In this document: positions 1 through 11,800 of the stretch, in pieces
Numbering within the stretch: the first letter of the stretch is position 1
Layout of the letters: each line of letters opens with the position of its first letter
Assembly: GCA_025769875.1 (NCBI GenBank)
Contig: JAGFNK010000280.1
Location: 1 to 64,000, forward strand
Reading direction: 5' to 3'
DNA from: Russula earlei
Lineage: Eukaryota; Basidiomycota; Agaricomycetes; Russulales; Russulaceae
Length of the DNA stretch: 64,000 nt
Notes under the pieces: generated by a model
Databases searched by the model: none
Told to the model about the DNA's origin: nothing
The model's input: the letters and a program-made list of their open reading frames with translations, nothing else
Position numbers and translations under genes: made by a program

Positions 1-222
1 ACACACTATTCTTCCTAAGCCAGGCCGTCGACTTAGGTGTTCCTAAAAACCCTGTTCCATCAGTTCTTCCAATAAGTCCTCCTTCTGTTTGGTGGACATC
101 TTCTTTATGGACACAGAGGAGGAGCTCTTGTTATAGGTAGGAGGAGGAGATGTGGATCGCCCAGAGACAGTGCTTTCATTTCCACTGTCCCCTGAATTGT
201 CCTCCTTTTCTGTTTCCAGAGC

Positions 223-1935
223 TCAAGCTTTTCCTTTGTCCCTTGGGTTACTTGATTTCTTTTTGACTCTGTCCTTGTCAGGACAGTTCCTGCTGATATG
301 CCCTGCTTTCTTGCAGATGAAGCATTTCCCTTCTGCTAGCAGTTTCTTCTTTTCCTCTGTCAGAGGAGGACATCGCTTGGTCCTTGCTGCATCAGTGGAT
401 ACCGAGTCCACTTCCATAGCATTCAGGTCTCTTTGGTTTCACCTTTTCCCAGCCTGTAGGGATTTCATGCGATTCTCCCTGGTGGTCAACGATCCACCTC
501 CAGATCCAATATTGGCTTTCATGAGCTGGTCTCTGGCCTGTTCTTCCCTAGCAGCATTGATCCATGCTCGCAGATCATTGATGGCAGGTATGTCTCTGAC
601 TGGTTGATTGTAGATTCGTTGCACCAGCCAGGTGATTAGTCCAGCCTTATAGGCTTCGACTGCTCCTGGTGAATTCTGGTCCCATCCTGCTTTACTGAGC
701 AGAACAAGAGATTTTCTGGTATAATCATCCAGCGATGCTGCTTTAGACATGGACAATTGTTGTAGCTCCATGAAAGCATCTTCAGGCTCTGTGGTGTCTT
801 TGAATTCTCTGAAGAAGTCATCCACAAATTTGGTCCAAAAGAGCATGTCAGTTGGATCTAGCTGCACTGGTGCATAGGGAGACTCCAGGTCCCCATTTCT
901 TTTTGCTTCTACCAGGTTCGTTTGGTTGACCACCCATTCATGCACCTTCTCTCCTTTGATGTAGGTGAGAGCTAGGGCTACTCGCTTCATTGGGATAGTC
1001 ATAGTCGGGTTGTCACTGTTAAGCAGATTCCATAGGTTCAAATCCGGGACAAAGTACTTCATCTTCTTCCTGTCTCCTTTGAAGACTTCAGGAGGGTCTC
1101 CTTTCAGAGATCCATTGCCTCCATGGGGGCCTGGTGCCAGCTGAGGTGCCAGGTTCACCCCTGGTCCTACAGGAGGTGCTGCAGGTGGTCCCCCTCCTGG
1201 AGGGCCTCCTCCAGGTGGGCCTCCTCCTGGTACTGGTGGACCTGTGGGTCCAAAGAGGACTCCTCCACCTCCAGGTGGTCCCCCTCCACCAGGTGGACTG
1301 CCTCCAGGGTTTATTACAATGGTGGGCCCTGTTCTTCCACCTGCTGTCTGGGTGGCAATGGTGGCTGTCTGCGTTGCTGCAATGGTAGCCATTTCAACCA
1401 ATTCTTCTGGTTCTTCAACAATTGTTGGTTCAATGGGCAAGATGTGTACTGTCTGCTCTAGTCTTTCAGCTAGCTCCAATACTTCTGGTGCTTCTGCTTT
1501 CTGATCTGTAGTCAGAGGGTCCAACTTCTCTGTTTCTCCACTTGATGACTTTTGTATCAATGGAGCTGGGTCATCTACTACTGGGCTTCTGGGTTTCCAA
1601 TGAGTAGTATAAGGATCTGTCTTTATTCCTAGACCTAGAACCTTATATTCGTCCATGTCTTCATCCTCTCCTGCGTAGGGACATCCTTTGTGGTAATCAA
1701 CAAAGTACCACTGATCGTTGATGTATTCGCAAGGAAGGTAGCTTCCTTTGTATTGGACCTTGTATCTGTTAGGTCCTTCCTGGTCTGCCCAACACCAGAT
1801 GGCAGTCCCTTTGATTCCTGAGGGTAAATCATCCCTCTCTCTAGCTTTGAACCAACCAAATTTGGTTCCTTGCTTCAATTTCTGGTTGAACTTTATGCGT
1901 ATGCTATGTTCACCTTTGATCTCCAGTTTGTCCAC
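223..1935 (-). mobile_element. Ty3/gypsy-type retrotransposon gag, interrupted by an in-frame TGA
   Basis: The reading frame encodes an N-terminal domain rich in Trp, Tyr and charged residues, then a Pro/Gly-rich low-complexity stretch (about bases 1150-1320), then a helical capsid-like region of the retrotransposon gag family. A TGA at 439-441 ends this 498-codon frame. The same frame resumes directly and holds a CCHC zinc knuckle (CFICKKAGHISRNC, near 290-330), then stops at 223. Gag coats the element RNA; the knuckle binds nucleic acid. No ATG is seen at the 5' end of the frame, an upstream TAG closes it, and pol lies mostly beyond the window edge, so this is a truncated and probably dead copy. 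Its 5' LTR is the minus-strand LTR at 2222-2841. Confidence 0.85.
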
Positions 1936-2221
1936 TTGCCACTGCCTTTCCTAGGGAGTCGGGACTTGTGTGCCCGCTTACCACTGTCTATGCCAATGAC
2001 AGTAGGGGTCTTTACAGATGTATGCATGTGTCCAACCGTACTGCTCGTCGAGAGTCATGTAGTACACCTTCTTCTTGTCATGGAGAGGTCTGTATAGATT
2101 CTCTCCCTTGACTACTTCAGTGTAGGTTGCTGACCATATGATGACTAGATCCTAGTCCTAAGGCTTCCTGCCTATTTCTGGTTCACTTTCACAGCGATGT
2201 CTGTGATAGAAGCTCGACTTA

Positions 2222-2841
2222 TGTTAAGGCTCCAAAGTGCCTTAAATAAGATCAATGGTCGCGTCTATAAATGCGTCCTACCAATGCAGATATGCTTGAG
2301 TCAAGCAAGCAATACTCATGGAGGGGAAGGAGTGTTAGATCCTTCTGGAGTATGGCAACAAGATGACAGGGGCTCTGCAGATGGGGTAGGAGTCAACTGT
2401 TTGGGATTGGCAAACTAAGTCAAGCTTAGGGCTCAACTGTTACAACTGGGGGCCTTATATAGCCCTACAGGGATAAGGTTTATACTACTGTAGTACTGGT
2501 CGGTGCTATAGAAGCAAAACATGGCTCATAGAAGCGAGGTTGCTTCTATGTAAACAATCTCAGTGCTGGAAGGATTAAGTGCTTCCCTAGTAGCAATCTT
2601 GGTGTCATAAGTACTTTCCTAATCAAGGAAGCGACATACATGGCAGTACAGGAACATCTGGAACAGAAGCAATGCTACTCATTGCTTCTTCAAAACATCT
2701 TCAGTTAGATACGATCAACGCATTCCAAACGCAATATCAACGAACATAAACAATCAAGATCTGACGCACGCATGATGCAAACGGTGCAGTCCATAGTTCA
2801 GGTGTTCTGGCATCTTCCAGACCCCAAACCACTCAGTAACA
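2222..2841 (-). repeat. LTR family A, 620 bases, 5' LTR of the minus-strand gag element
   Basis: Read on the minus strand it begins TGTTAC and ends TTAACA, the TG..CA ends of an LTR, and it matches the plus-strand copy at 3370-3988 over its full length with scattered differences. It lies just upstream of the gag frame in the right orientation for a 5' LTR. No target-site duplication can be paired because the far end of the element is outside the window. Confidence 0.85.
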
Positions 2842-3369
2842 GGTAGGACACTTCAATAAGTACTGTCCACTGCCACACCAGTTCTGCCATGACCAGCTGG
2901 CAGCAGACACTGCCTCACATTGCCTAGTACCCCCCTATCATCACTCCTAGACACCCATTAGATCGTGCCCTTTCCATTGAGGATGGGAATTGGCACACCT
3001 GAGCAAGAAGAGGAAGTCTGACCAGGAGAGGGAGGATGTTGCTAACCCACACATCTTGCAGGTAGCAAAAGGAGAAGGGTCCAGGACCCTTCAAGAGCTT
3101 TTCACTACATCCCCTCTCCGCTCCGACACACCTCCAGTCAGGAGGTTACCCAGGGACTCTGACAGACTCCCACAGATCATGTCTCCTTCAACTGTCACTG
3201 AGGAGTCAGAGGCGATAGTAGCCTCAGCATTGGCTGCCTATGAGGCAGCAGAAGAAGGCCAATACACCTTCACCTCGTCACCTCCTCCCCTTGATGATGA
3301 TGGCATTGACCCCACCACTCAATTCTAGAATTGTTGGTGTGTGGGACCACCAATCTGAAGGAGGGGTAA
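2842..3369 (+). mobile_element. 3' end of a plus-strand LTR element: polyprotein tail and polypurine tract
   Basis: An open frame at 2990-3328 encodes a charged, Ser/Pro/Glu-rich tail ending in a stop just before a purine-rich stretch (GAAGGAGGGG near 3356) that directly precedes the LTR at 3370. This is the expected order of the 3' end of a Ty3/gypsy element: end of pol, polypurine tract, 3' LTR. The rest of this element is missing, and the fragment abuts the outer edge of the opposite-strand LTR at 2841. Identification as a pol tail rests on position only; no domain is recognised. Confidence 0.6.
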
Positions 3370-3988
3370 TGTTACCAAGTGGTTTGGGGTCCAGAAGATG
3401 CCAGAACACCTGAACTATGGACTGCACCTTTTGCATCATATGTGCATCAGATCTTGATCGTTTATGTTAGTTGATATCGCATTCGGAACGCGTTGATTGT
3501 ATCTTCCTTAAAATGTATTGAAGAAGCAATGACTAGCATTGCTTCTGTCCCAGATGTTCCTTTACTGCCACATACGTTGCTTCCACATTAGGAAAGTACT
3601 TATGACACTGAGATTGCTACTAGGGAAGCACTTAATGCTTCCAACACCGAGATCGTTCACATAGAAGCAACCTCACTTCTATGAGCCACCTTTTGCTTCT
3701 ATAGCACCGACCAGTACTACAGTAGCACGAACCTTATCCCTGTAGGGCTATATAAAGCCCCCAGTTGTAGCAGTTGAGCCTTAAGCTCAACTTAGTTTGC
3801 CAATCCCAAACAGTTGACTCCTACCCCATCTGCAGAGCCCCTCTCATCTTTTTGCCATACTCCAGAAGGATCTAACACTCCTTCCCCTCCACGAGTATTG
3901 CTTGCTTGACTCAAGCATATCTGCATTGGTAGGATGCATTTATAGACGCGACCATTGATCTTATTTAAGGCACTTTGGAGCCTTAACA
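3370..3988 (+). repeat. LTR family A, 619 bases, 3' LTR of the plus-strand fragment
   Basis: It begins TGTTACC right after a polypurine tract and ends CCTTAACA. It is an inverted copy of 2222-2841. It contains a TATA-like box (TATATAAA near 3749), as expected of an LTR promoter. The flank after it (TCAAG) has no partner upstream, in line with the loss of the 5' part of the element. Confidence 0.85.
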
Positions 3989-4612
3989 TCAAGATCATCA
4001 TTTTCAGTGTGTCTACAAATTCTGACTGAGTGCTACATACCTTAAGTAAGCTGCACAGTTGGTGGGTCGGTGACAGTATCTAACACTTATTCCTCGAAAT
4101 AAAGCGCTTTCCCAAAAAAAATAAAAAATAAAAAACTAAATAAGGTTGATTAGGGGACATCTGGAGAACTGTCCAAAACGTGTGTGTACGACATAGAACT
4201 GTCATGTAGGTGGTTTGTTGATTTGCGCGGTTGGGACCTTTTTGACCCGACTACCCGAAACCTCGCTCTCTGATCTAAACCTTAGGCGCTGCATCGTGCA
4301 GTACTTCCCCCACACGGCCCGACACTTGGCGATCCGTTCAATCCTAGGCAACTCAGACAAAGCTAATAAGCCCGCGACATCAAGAAACTCGCATCGGAAT
4401 AGCTCCATTAGTTCAGCTGACGCGATAGGCGGCCGTAGGTCAAGCAACGCTGTCTTTGAATTCTCGCAGAGATTGGGTCATCGTAGCTGGAAAGCAGCTA
4501 GTGACGAGTAGCAATGCGTATTATGTCCAAAGGGAATCGGACGCATAAAACATATACGGAAAATATGAAACCATACGGGGCCTGGAAAATTCCCGTCTCG
4601 CTCACAAGCTTA
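3989..4612. other. Intergenic stretch, nothing firm
   Basis: It contains an A-rich tract near 4100-4140. An 81-codon minus-strand frame (4202-4447) has no ATG start and no family I recognise. It may be the last exon of a lost gene or chance. Confidence 0.4.
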
Positions 4613-7043
4613 TCAAATCACGAATCGTCGAGTAATATCCTAAGGAGGATTCAGTGTCGGGTGGAGCTCAACAGGATTGCACTTACAATAGGATGTGATG
4701 CCGACAGCTGCGGTTTTTGATGGTACTTGCGAGTTGCACGTCGGAGGTCCCGTAATAAATCCTCGTAGGTAGGTCGTGACCTACTACCTGCTGACGTCAA
4801 CTGTTGTGCCGATGCTCTTTCATACCAAAACATACTCAGTACCCTCAAGAACGCGTAACTCATTGCGCCCACTGCGATATTCACCCCTTGAACATCCGTG
4901 GATGTACCTGTATCCGTTGAGCCACTCCAGCAAATTACGTCAGCCGGAGAGGTCTTTTCGCTAAGGAATTCCTTTGTCAAGCTGCTGCTCTTGACACGGC
5001 CATCTGAATGATACTTTTGCGCGTAAATAAGCCTCAATGCAAAAAGCGGAGAATCATCACGTACGATGAATGGTATATCTATTGGACATAACCTACGCAT
5101 AAGCACCGATCTCAATGTTGGGAGATCTACCTACCGAGAACAGATCCCCGATGGCAGGACTACGCGAGTGAATGGACCATTGGTGAGACGAGAAGAAAGA
5201 TGCCACGTACATCGAAAACGGCCTGACAACCGAGTCAGTGAGCCAATAATTGGGAGCGTGAGAAGCCAGACGACGCACAGTCAGGCGGCATCCTGGTGGT
5301 AGAGGTTTAACCTATATTACAGCACCATTGGCAACTGTACGGAGTCTGAAGGGATTGGAGATACCAAATGATGATGAAGTTCCTTTACAAAAATGATTAG
5401 CGGGTTGGTCAAGGAGATAAGGCTATGAAAAAACCTCACATCATCGATGATAGTCCCAGCCTGGGAGTAATCTATGGGAAAGATTACTGCCATCCATCAG
5501 GACAGACAGGTTTCGATAACCATTCATTCCACGTTACCTTCGTCATACCCATCTACTTCGTCGCCATTCAGGTCCCGAACTTGGGAACCATGTCCCGAAT
5601 CTATGAGGAAGCGTCGGAAACCTTTGGACTAGTCTTCGGGAATAGCGCACAGTGGAAGAAAAGCGAATCGTGTTTGCGTGCTCCACGTACGAGCCAACGC
5701 ATTGCGCCGAGGATGTTCAACCTTGTAGGCTGATTACGCGGATTGCGCGCGTCGTCTGTCAAATGGATGATGTCACGATTCCTAAAGCCCAATCTGATCT
5801 ACGATGAATGACAATATGAAACATCAACGACATCAGCAAAAGATTGATATCAGTACTTGCCAACCAAGAAGCGGTACATGTTATTGGCATCGCTAACGCA
5901 ACCGTCTAGCTGGCCGTTTTGGCCGGTATAATTGATTCCGATCTAAGACTGATATTAGCCAAAGAGAAAAATACTTGGGCTTCATCGATGACATAGACTC
6001 ACACACACGGCCCTTTTCCGCCCTGTACATCTAGAGGGCTGGAATTCAGGGTGCTGACGCGAGTCTATGTTCCGAGCGATGGAACGCGAGACACGCTCTC
6101 CCGGGATATGTCTCGTCACGGATGGCGAGACGGCTGGCTGTAGTCCGAAAACCACAGAGGATGAGCCACACCACGCCTCAGTGAATCAGATTCTCACCTC
6201 TCCACCATGAACATGTCGGTCATGGTCGCGGTCACGGTGGGAGCGGTGACGTTCCAGCTCGTGATGGTGCGTCCGATCTCCGCGATTGTTGTGACGAGGT
6301 GGGACGGGAAGAGGGTCGGGGGAACCAGATCGTATGTGTTCAGCCCCATTCACGATCGACGGCGCTATCGAAATATAGGCAAAACGCAAAGAAGATGCGA
6401 AAAGCATTGCTTACGTTGTATGGTTATGTCCGGCGCTTTGCTGCTATGACGCGAGCTAGGGCGATGCCGAGATCGCGAGTGCGAGAGTGAACGAGGTCGT
6501 GGGGAAATGAAATTTTCACTTCGGACAGTTTGAGCACCGTCGTAATCGACCTGAGTGATAGCACGCTCGCCATAGTGTTGCGAATGCTGCGATGCAGGTA
6601 CAGCCATTACATTGGTCGGTGAGACACCGAAAGCCCTGGAGACGATTAATATGTCAGGGGTGATCGGTGCAGCGACGCAAGGTAACATGCTCACGTTGAA
6701 TGAGGGACCGCCTCTTGAAAGCGACCATAGTCGATGTTCGGTTCTCTGTCGTGACAAGTGTCTAGAGCTAGAGAGACAGTTGACTGGGGATTGTGGCGTA
6801 CCCTATAGGATAGCTGGGACAAAAGCAAATCACAGCATGCTTTGAGTTATCGAAAAGGAGGGAGGTACGCATGTATGATACGTACTGGTGTTGAGTCGGA
6901 TATAAATCAGATATTTCTGGGTCAGTTTCCTCATCGTGTAAGGCAGGGCCCGCCTCAGAGATAGGTATGGCCCGTATTATCTTGTCCTCTCTTCTGTTTC
7001 TACGCATGCCCGGCAAGAACCGACGCCAGCCCTTGGCGGCCAT
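4613..7043 (-). CDS. Type I metacaspase, copy A
   Basis: Caspase-like cysteine protease cutting after Arg/Lys, a family linked to fungal stress response and cell death. The model has about eleven exons. An N-terminal exon starts at an ATG in good context (7043), followed by a His/Arg/Ser-rich prodomain (about 6190-6520), then the p20 core: a GINYTGQ-like block, LTDD, the catalytic His block DSGHG (near 5590), and VIFPIDY. The catalytic Cys sits in a 25-base exon near 5110-5160 that encodes SCHRGSVL, where most relatives have SCHSGS. The p10 part follows (SPADVICWSG, VGAMSYAF, QKPQLSASHPI), with a final short exon ending in TGA at 4613. All the splice phases I checked close, so I read it as intact. 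Outer exon edges are less certain than the core. Confidence 0.82.
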
Positions 7044-7223
7044 GGTATGAGTAATTAGAGAGATTGGGATTCTGGACCTACGCGAGCCCCGCCATAAAAT
7101 ATAATAATAATTCAAATGGCAATCCACGTGGCGAGATTCTCGACCCACTCAAAATTGAACTTACTTTGCTTTGCTTCCCATATCTCATTCATTCCCACCT
7201 GGATCGCCAGCCGCCACCCGGTC
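7044..7223. promoter_or_regulatory. Shared divergent promoter region
   Basis: These 180 bases separate the start of metacaspase A (minus) from the start of the gene at 7224 (plus). Any core promoters for both must lie here or inside the transcribed regions. An A/T-rich patch is present near 7097-7112. No specific factor site is claimed. Confidence 0.4.
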
Positions 7224-8242
7224 ATGGCACAGGATGACACAGACTCAGAGTCTGGTACTGGTATGCCAGAAATCGTCTCCCTCTCGACTTCTGCTTCCGC
7301 CGCAAAAGGACACGATCGCGCCCTAAGAAGCTTACACGCCGCCCAGAAACGTATGGCTAGAGAAAAGAACAGGCGATGTGATGAATATCTCAAGGTACAA
7401 GCAAATAACCGGCGACGCTTTGCTGCTACAACAGGGAAGGGCAAGCATAAAGTTTATGCGGGAAATCACGGTGTCGAAGCGGGCGATAATGAGGGTGGGA
7501 GGGACATGGATCCCCGCCTGCACTGGCGGATGACACGTGCCATGGGTGAGGCCGAAGAAGAGTGGGAGGAAACGGTCAGCCGGGATGCGAGCGAGGAGTG
7601 GGGAGGCATCGAATTTGCCGATGAGGACTTACAAGCTCCAGAACAAACCCTAGAAATGTCAAGTGGTGAAAATAGAGATGGAGAGAAGTGGGCGGGGGAA
7701 ACTCGGGACGGGCATCTTGACTCGGGAGGTCATGTCGACGGCCGCCTTGGTACATCGCAGACAATGGCCCCATCAAGCAAGTACCTCCCAGACCATGTCT
7801 TCGTTACTGCTCCGTCGGAACGGACCCCAGAAAATGGTCTGCGACGGTCTCAAACAATGCCCAAAACACGATTCTCTAGAAAACGGCGGTCCGCGCAGGC
7901 ATGCACGAAAGACGTGGTTGTTGGGTGGGTATCGTCCCTCACTGCAGCATTCTCGTACTGTTCCTTCCGTTCTATGAATCTGAACCCTCTCACAGCATAC
8001 GTACAATCCGCACATTGATATCATTTCCGAAAGGCACGCATTCTCACCCGTCTGGAATATCACTACCCCCAGCGCGTATCAACAAATTCTTGGCCAATGC
8101 TCTGGGACTGAAGGAGAGAAGTAAAAGGACCCCGACGTTTATCCCTCGATGGGAACGACGCCCACGTACGTCCTACACATCCTGCAAATCCCTATCACTG
8201 AGCAGACCTCATCTGACTTCTCAGCTTTTCTGGGCGTTCTGA
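7224..8242 (+). CDS. Putative nucleolar/ribosome-biogenesis protein (UTP16-like), two exons
   Basis: Exon 1 runs 7224-7924 and exon 2 7996-8242, joined by a GT..AG intron in phase, giving about 315 residues. The N-terminal part (PEIVSLSTSAS, then a Lys/Arg-rich helical segment) resembles fungal U3 snoRNA-associated or related nucleolar proteins. The middle is acidic. The C-terminal part has ARINKFLANALGLK and a WERRPR block that looks conserved. An alternative last intron starting near 8165 would shorten the C-terminus. Assignment is by resemblance only. The gene is divergent from metacaspase A and convergent with the large gene downstream. Confidence 0.5.
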
Positions 8243-8807
8243 AACGCACGTGTGGTGCGCCTTTGACAGGGTTTGCGCACTCAAGTTCAACATCAATTGG
8301 CGCCACCTCCATACGTGAGAGGTACTGAAGAACTTAGTATTGAAGCTATGGCAATGGGAGCTGCAGGTCCCTGGGGACTGCGTTGAGACTACACATATGA
8401 GGTCAAATGACTTTCTCGTGTACGACAGCTTGGGCGAGAAATTAATAAAAACAGGAAATAGGTTGAAGACAGAGGTCACCTCGTAAATCGTGTCGTGAGC
8501 AAATTGCGTAAACAGCATGAAAATCAAATCGTAAAGTACATCGTGAGCGAGACGAGATGTTGGGCACTTCATGAGATTGAGAGAATGATCCTGGAATGGG
8601 GATCACGATGAATATGGAAGCACAAATCAGTAAAACCCCAGCATAATAGATATTGATTATTTTGTTTGAAATCGGCATTGAGCTTAAACCTTTATGGGAA
8701 CGATCGCACGCGAATGGACGGGGCGACCGCGGGGTCGAGGGCGATTGAGACGCAGCAGATTTTCGCCAGGGCTATACTCCATAGTTAGGAGGGATGGAAT
8801 GAAGTTA
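8243..8807. other. Convergent intergenic region
   Basis: It lies between two genes that point at each other and presumably holds both 3' ends. I see no coding signal, repeat family or RNA gene in it. Confidence 0.5.
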
Positions 8808-11800
8808 TCATGACACGCACGCTGTCATTGCCCCGGAGGACAATGCTTGATTTTCCTTTCCGGCGCTGCGTGCAGTCCGCCCAAACACACTGCGTCGGGC
8901 CTGGGAACTAAGTTGTGAGTGGGGGAGCAGACCAGGGTCGCATTTGACACTCTTCCCAGGCGCCAATGGGGAAATTTCAGCAGTTATAATGTTGGGGTTG
9001 ACAGTGTGTTGCTGTAGTGGCTGGGAAACGAATATTGGTGGTTGTGCTGTAGACAGCGCTGGTGCTGTTGCTGGTTTTGGTGGCAAAAGTGACAGGATCT
9101 CCTGCCGCACCACCACAGGAGACAAAGAGATTTTGACAGCTCGCTTCGGTTGTGGGTAAGGCGACGGTCGAGAGCTGGTGCGTGAGCGGATGCGGCGATA
9201 TTCGGCAGAAAGTGGACCATAAGTCTGCCGAGAATGTTCGAGGAGTGCACGCATACCAGCACGATGAGCAGGCGGTTCAAAGGCTGCGATTCACATTAGC
9301 AGAATGTCCCCAGAAGTCAAACACTAGACGCACATTGCACTGCGTAGATAGAGAACGGTGTATCCGACCACAGTTGTTTGCTCTCTTTAATTGTGACATC
9401 GGCCTCATCTTTGAGAGAATAGTACTGTCGGAATGCTACAATCCCGCGCTCATCCCAATTGACAGTGGACGCGTCTTCAGGATCGACAATGATGACATTG
9501 TCATTGACTGGAGATAATGGCGCCTTTACACAAACTGAGAAATCATGGGAGACGGGTGTATTATGTTCCTCCTCAATAGTCTCATATACAGATGCGCGTG
9601 AGATCTGGATACCGGACAGCCGTCGACGATGACCGTGACCCTTGGAGCGTATCCGAGTTCTTGACTGCATGGCTGATGGAGAGAGCATGTTTCCCAGCGA
9701 AAGGCTGATGCGTGACAGATCTATACCAGAGATAGAGTCACCAGCTACTGAGGAAGTTTCGCCGCATGATGACAGAGAAGGAGTGTCTAGCCCAGAACTG
9801 GTCGAGGAAAGTGTACCGGACCGTGCACGTGATGCTGGGGCAGGGCGAGAAAAAACGGGTTCTGCCATGACTGAAAGAATCGATGAGCAGGAGGCTACCT
9901 GAGAGAGCTAAGGCAGCAATTCACTCACAAGATGTGTCCATGCCTTCGGCACTGAGACAGTGCTCCTCTAAGCTGTCACGTGAGAGCAAACCCTTCCGCG
10001 CAGATATCATTCGTTCTTCGCCAAGACCACATGGCGACCTTTCAACCTTTTGAGCAGCGTCGGGGGACTCCACCAGCTCATGGGACCCTTGAACAATATT
10101 GGCGTGTTTACCCCGCATAACAGAAGGTTTTCTCTTCCCGACGCGTACAAAAATCGGCGACCCTTGCACAAATGAACCCACGGAACGTCGCCGGATGCGG
10201 CCTCCCCCAATCATCTGTTTGACATATATTACGATAACAATCAAGGTTATTGATGAGATCCACTCACGGATATCATGGTGTCGTCTTCATGCTTAGGGTC
10301 AGCGGAGTCGTCTTCTTCGCTTAATAGGGAAGATCGTCGGTTATCGTTATAACGGAACTGGGTCAAAGGAGAGTGAATAGCGTGTTCGTCTTGACCGAAC
10401 ACAGATTCTGGAGTCCTACTACGGCTGCTCTGGTCCATGATCGAATCTCTCAAATATGACTGTTGTTCATCATCCATGATGGAATCTAAGGAGCCCCGGT
10501 GTCTGATAGTCTCGTACGGATAATTGGGAAGGACACGATCGATCGGTGATGCTTTGATTGATGTGAGCGGAAGGCAATAGTCATGCCTGGAATCGAGCAT
10601 CTTGTCTCCGAGAGTGGGACGAGGTATGCGGACAGACATGTCACTCATTAGCGAATCAGCGGACGTGTCTCGCCGATGACTAGGAGCCCACGATGAGCGT
10701 TTTCTCCCCCTGAATCCGGTTGTCGCATAAACTTGAGGACCAGAATTGACACTCGAAATCGAGTCGATCCTTCGGTGCACGCCGAAACTACGATTATAAA
10801 TGCTGACGGGAGGTGCCAAAGACGTCGACGAAATGACGGAATCTCGCCGAAGTTGGCTTTTGAGCGGTCGGGGAATGCGTGATGTGCCAGGTGCCCGGAA
10901 GTAGAAGCTGGATGAATCGCTATCAACGCGGTTGCGACGAGGTCCACGCCGGATGAATGAGAAAGTGTCATCCATAGAGGTTGACATAGTCATAAATGCA
11001 GACACATCACAAGAAGCCGGCCGACTCTGATAACCATAGTCGAAGGGGTCCTTGACGCCGGGATTGATGACAACACCATAGGAAGACACTGACGCGATGC
11101 TGATCATGGAATCTCGTGGCAGCTGATTGTGTCGATGGTTGAATGGAGGGGGATAAAATGCCGGCCGATTTTCAACGAATTCGAATCCACGTCGTATTTC
11201 ATCAAAGGACTCTAGACCCTTGAAACTACTTCGGGACGATGTTCGTGAGTGCAAGCTACCTGCATCGACTCGAGGGTCACAGTGCATCGAGAACTTCGAA
11301 CTCGATTCTGAACTGACTCGACAGTGTGCGGATGGGTATGACGAGGGGGTAGCGTTCATGCTCTGAGACGCGGTTGATGCCAAGGGGGAGGCATTTTCTT
11401 GTACAGAAGTCATAGAGAGCGAGCGAGCATGAGCAGGAGAGGGGATAATATCGGATAGTGTTAACTGTGGCTTTTCTACCGGCATCGCAGACAACGCCAG
11501 AGACCCGCCAAATTTGAAGTCGAGATTCAGTTGGCCATAGGATGGCTTGGGTAACACAGATGACTTCTGAAGTCGCTTTGAAGATAGATCGCGTGATGAT
11601 GCAGCACCCCTCAGCTTTTTAGATGCTACGATTTCTGGACTGGGCAGTAGCGGTGATACAGAGCTGGAAGTTACTGCGTTGGGATTACTCGGCTCGTTTG
11701 ACATGCGACACTTGTCCCTAAGGTGAGGATTGGGTGGCATGGGAGGAATATCCTCCTCCAACCCGAAGAGGCCGAACCTATCCAGATCGTACTTTGCAGG

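Noticed and set aside
1123..1504. Plus-strand frames rich in Trp, Leu or Gly opposite the gag gene
   Set aside because: They are the antisense of the Pro/Gly-rich part of gag; low complexity keeps several frames open.
2197..2418. A 70-residue open frame found in both family A LTR copies
   Set aside because: It lies inside the LTR, shares no start context and no known family, and is retained only because the LTR is repeated.
5093..5302. First impression that metacaspase A lacks its catalytic Cys
   Set aside because: A 25-base exon with SCHRGS fits between two GT..AG introns in phase, so the nucleophile is present.
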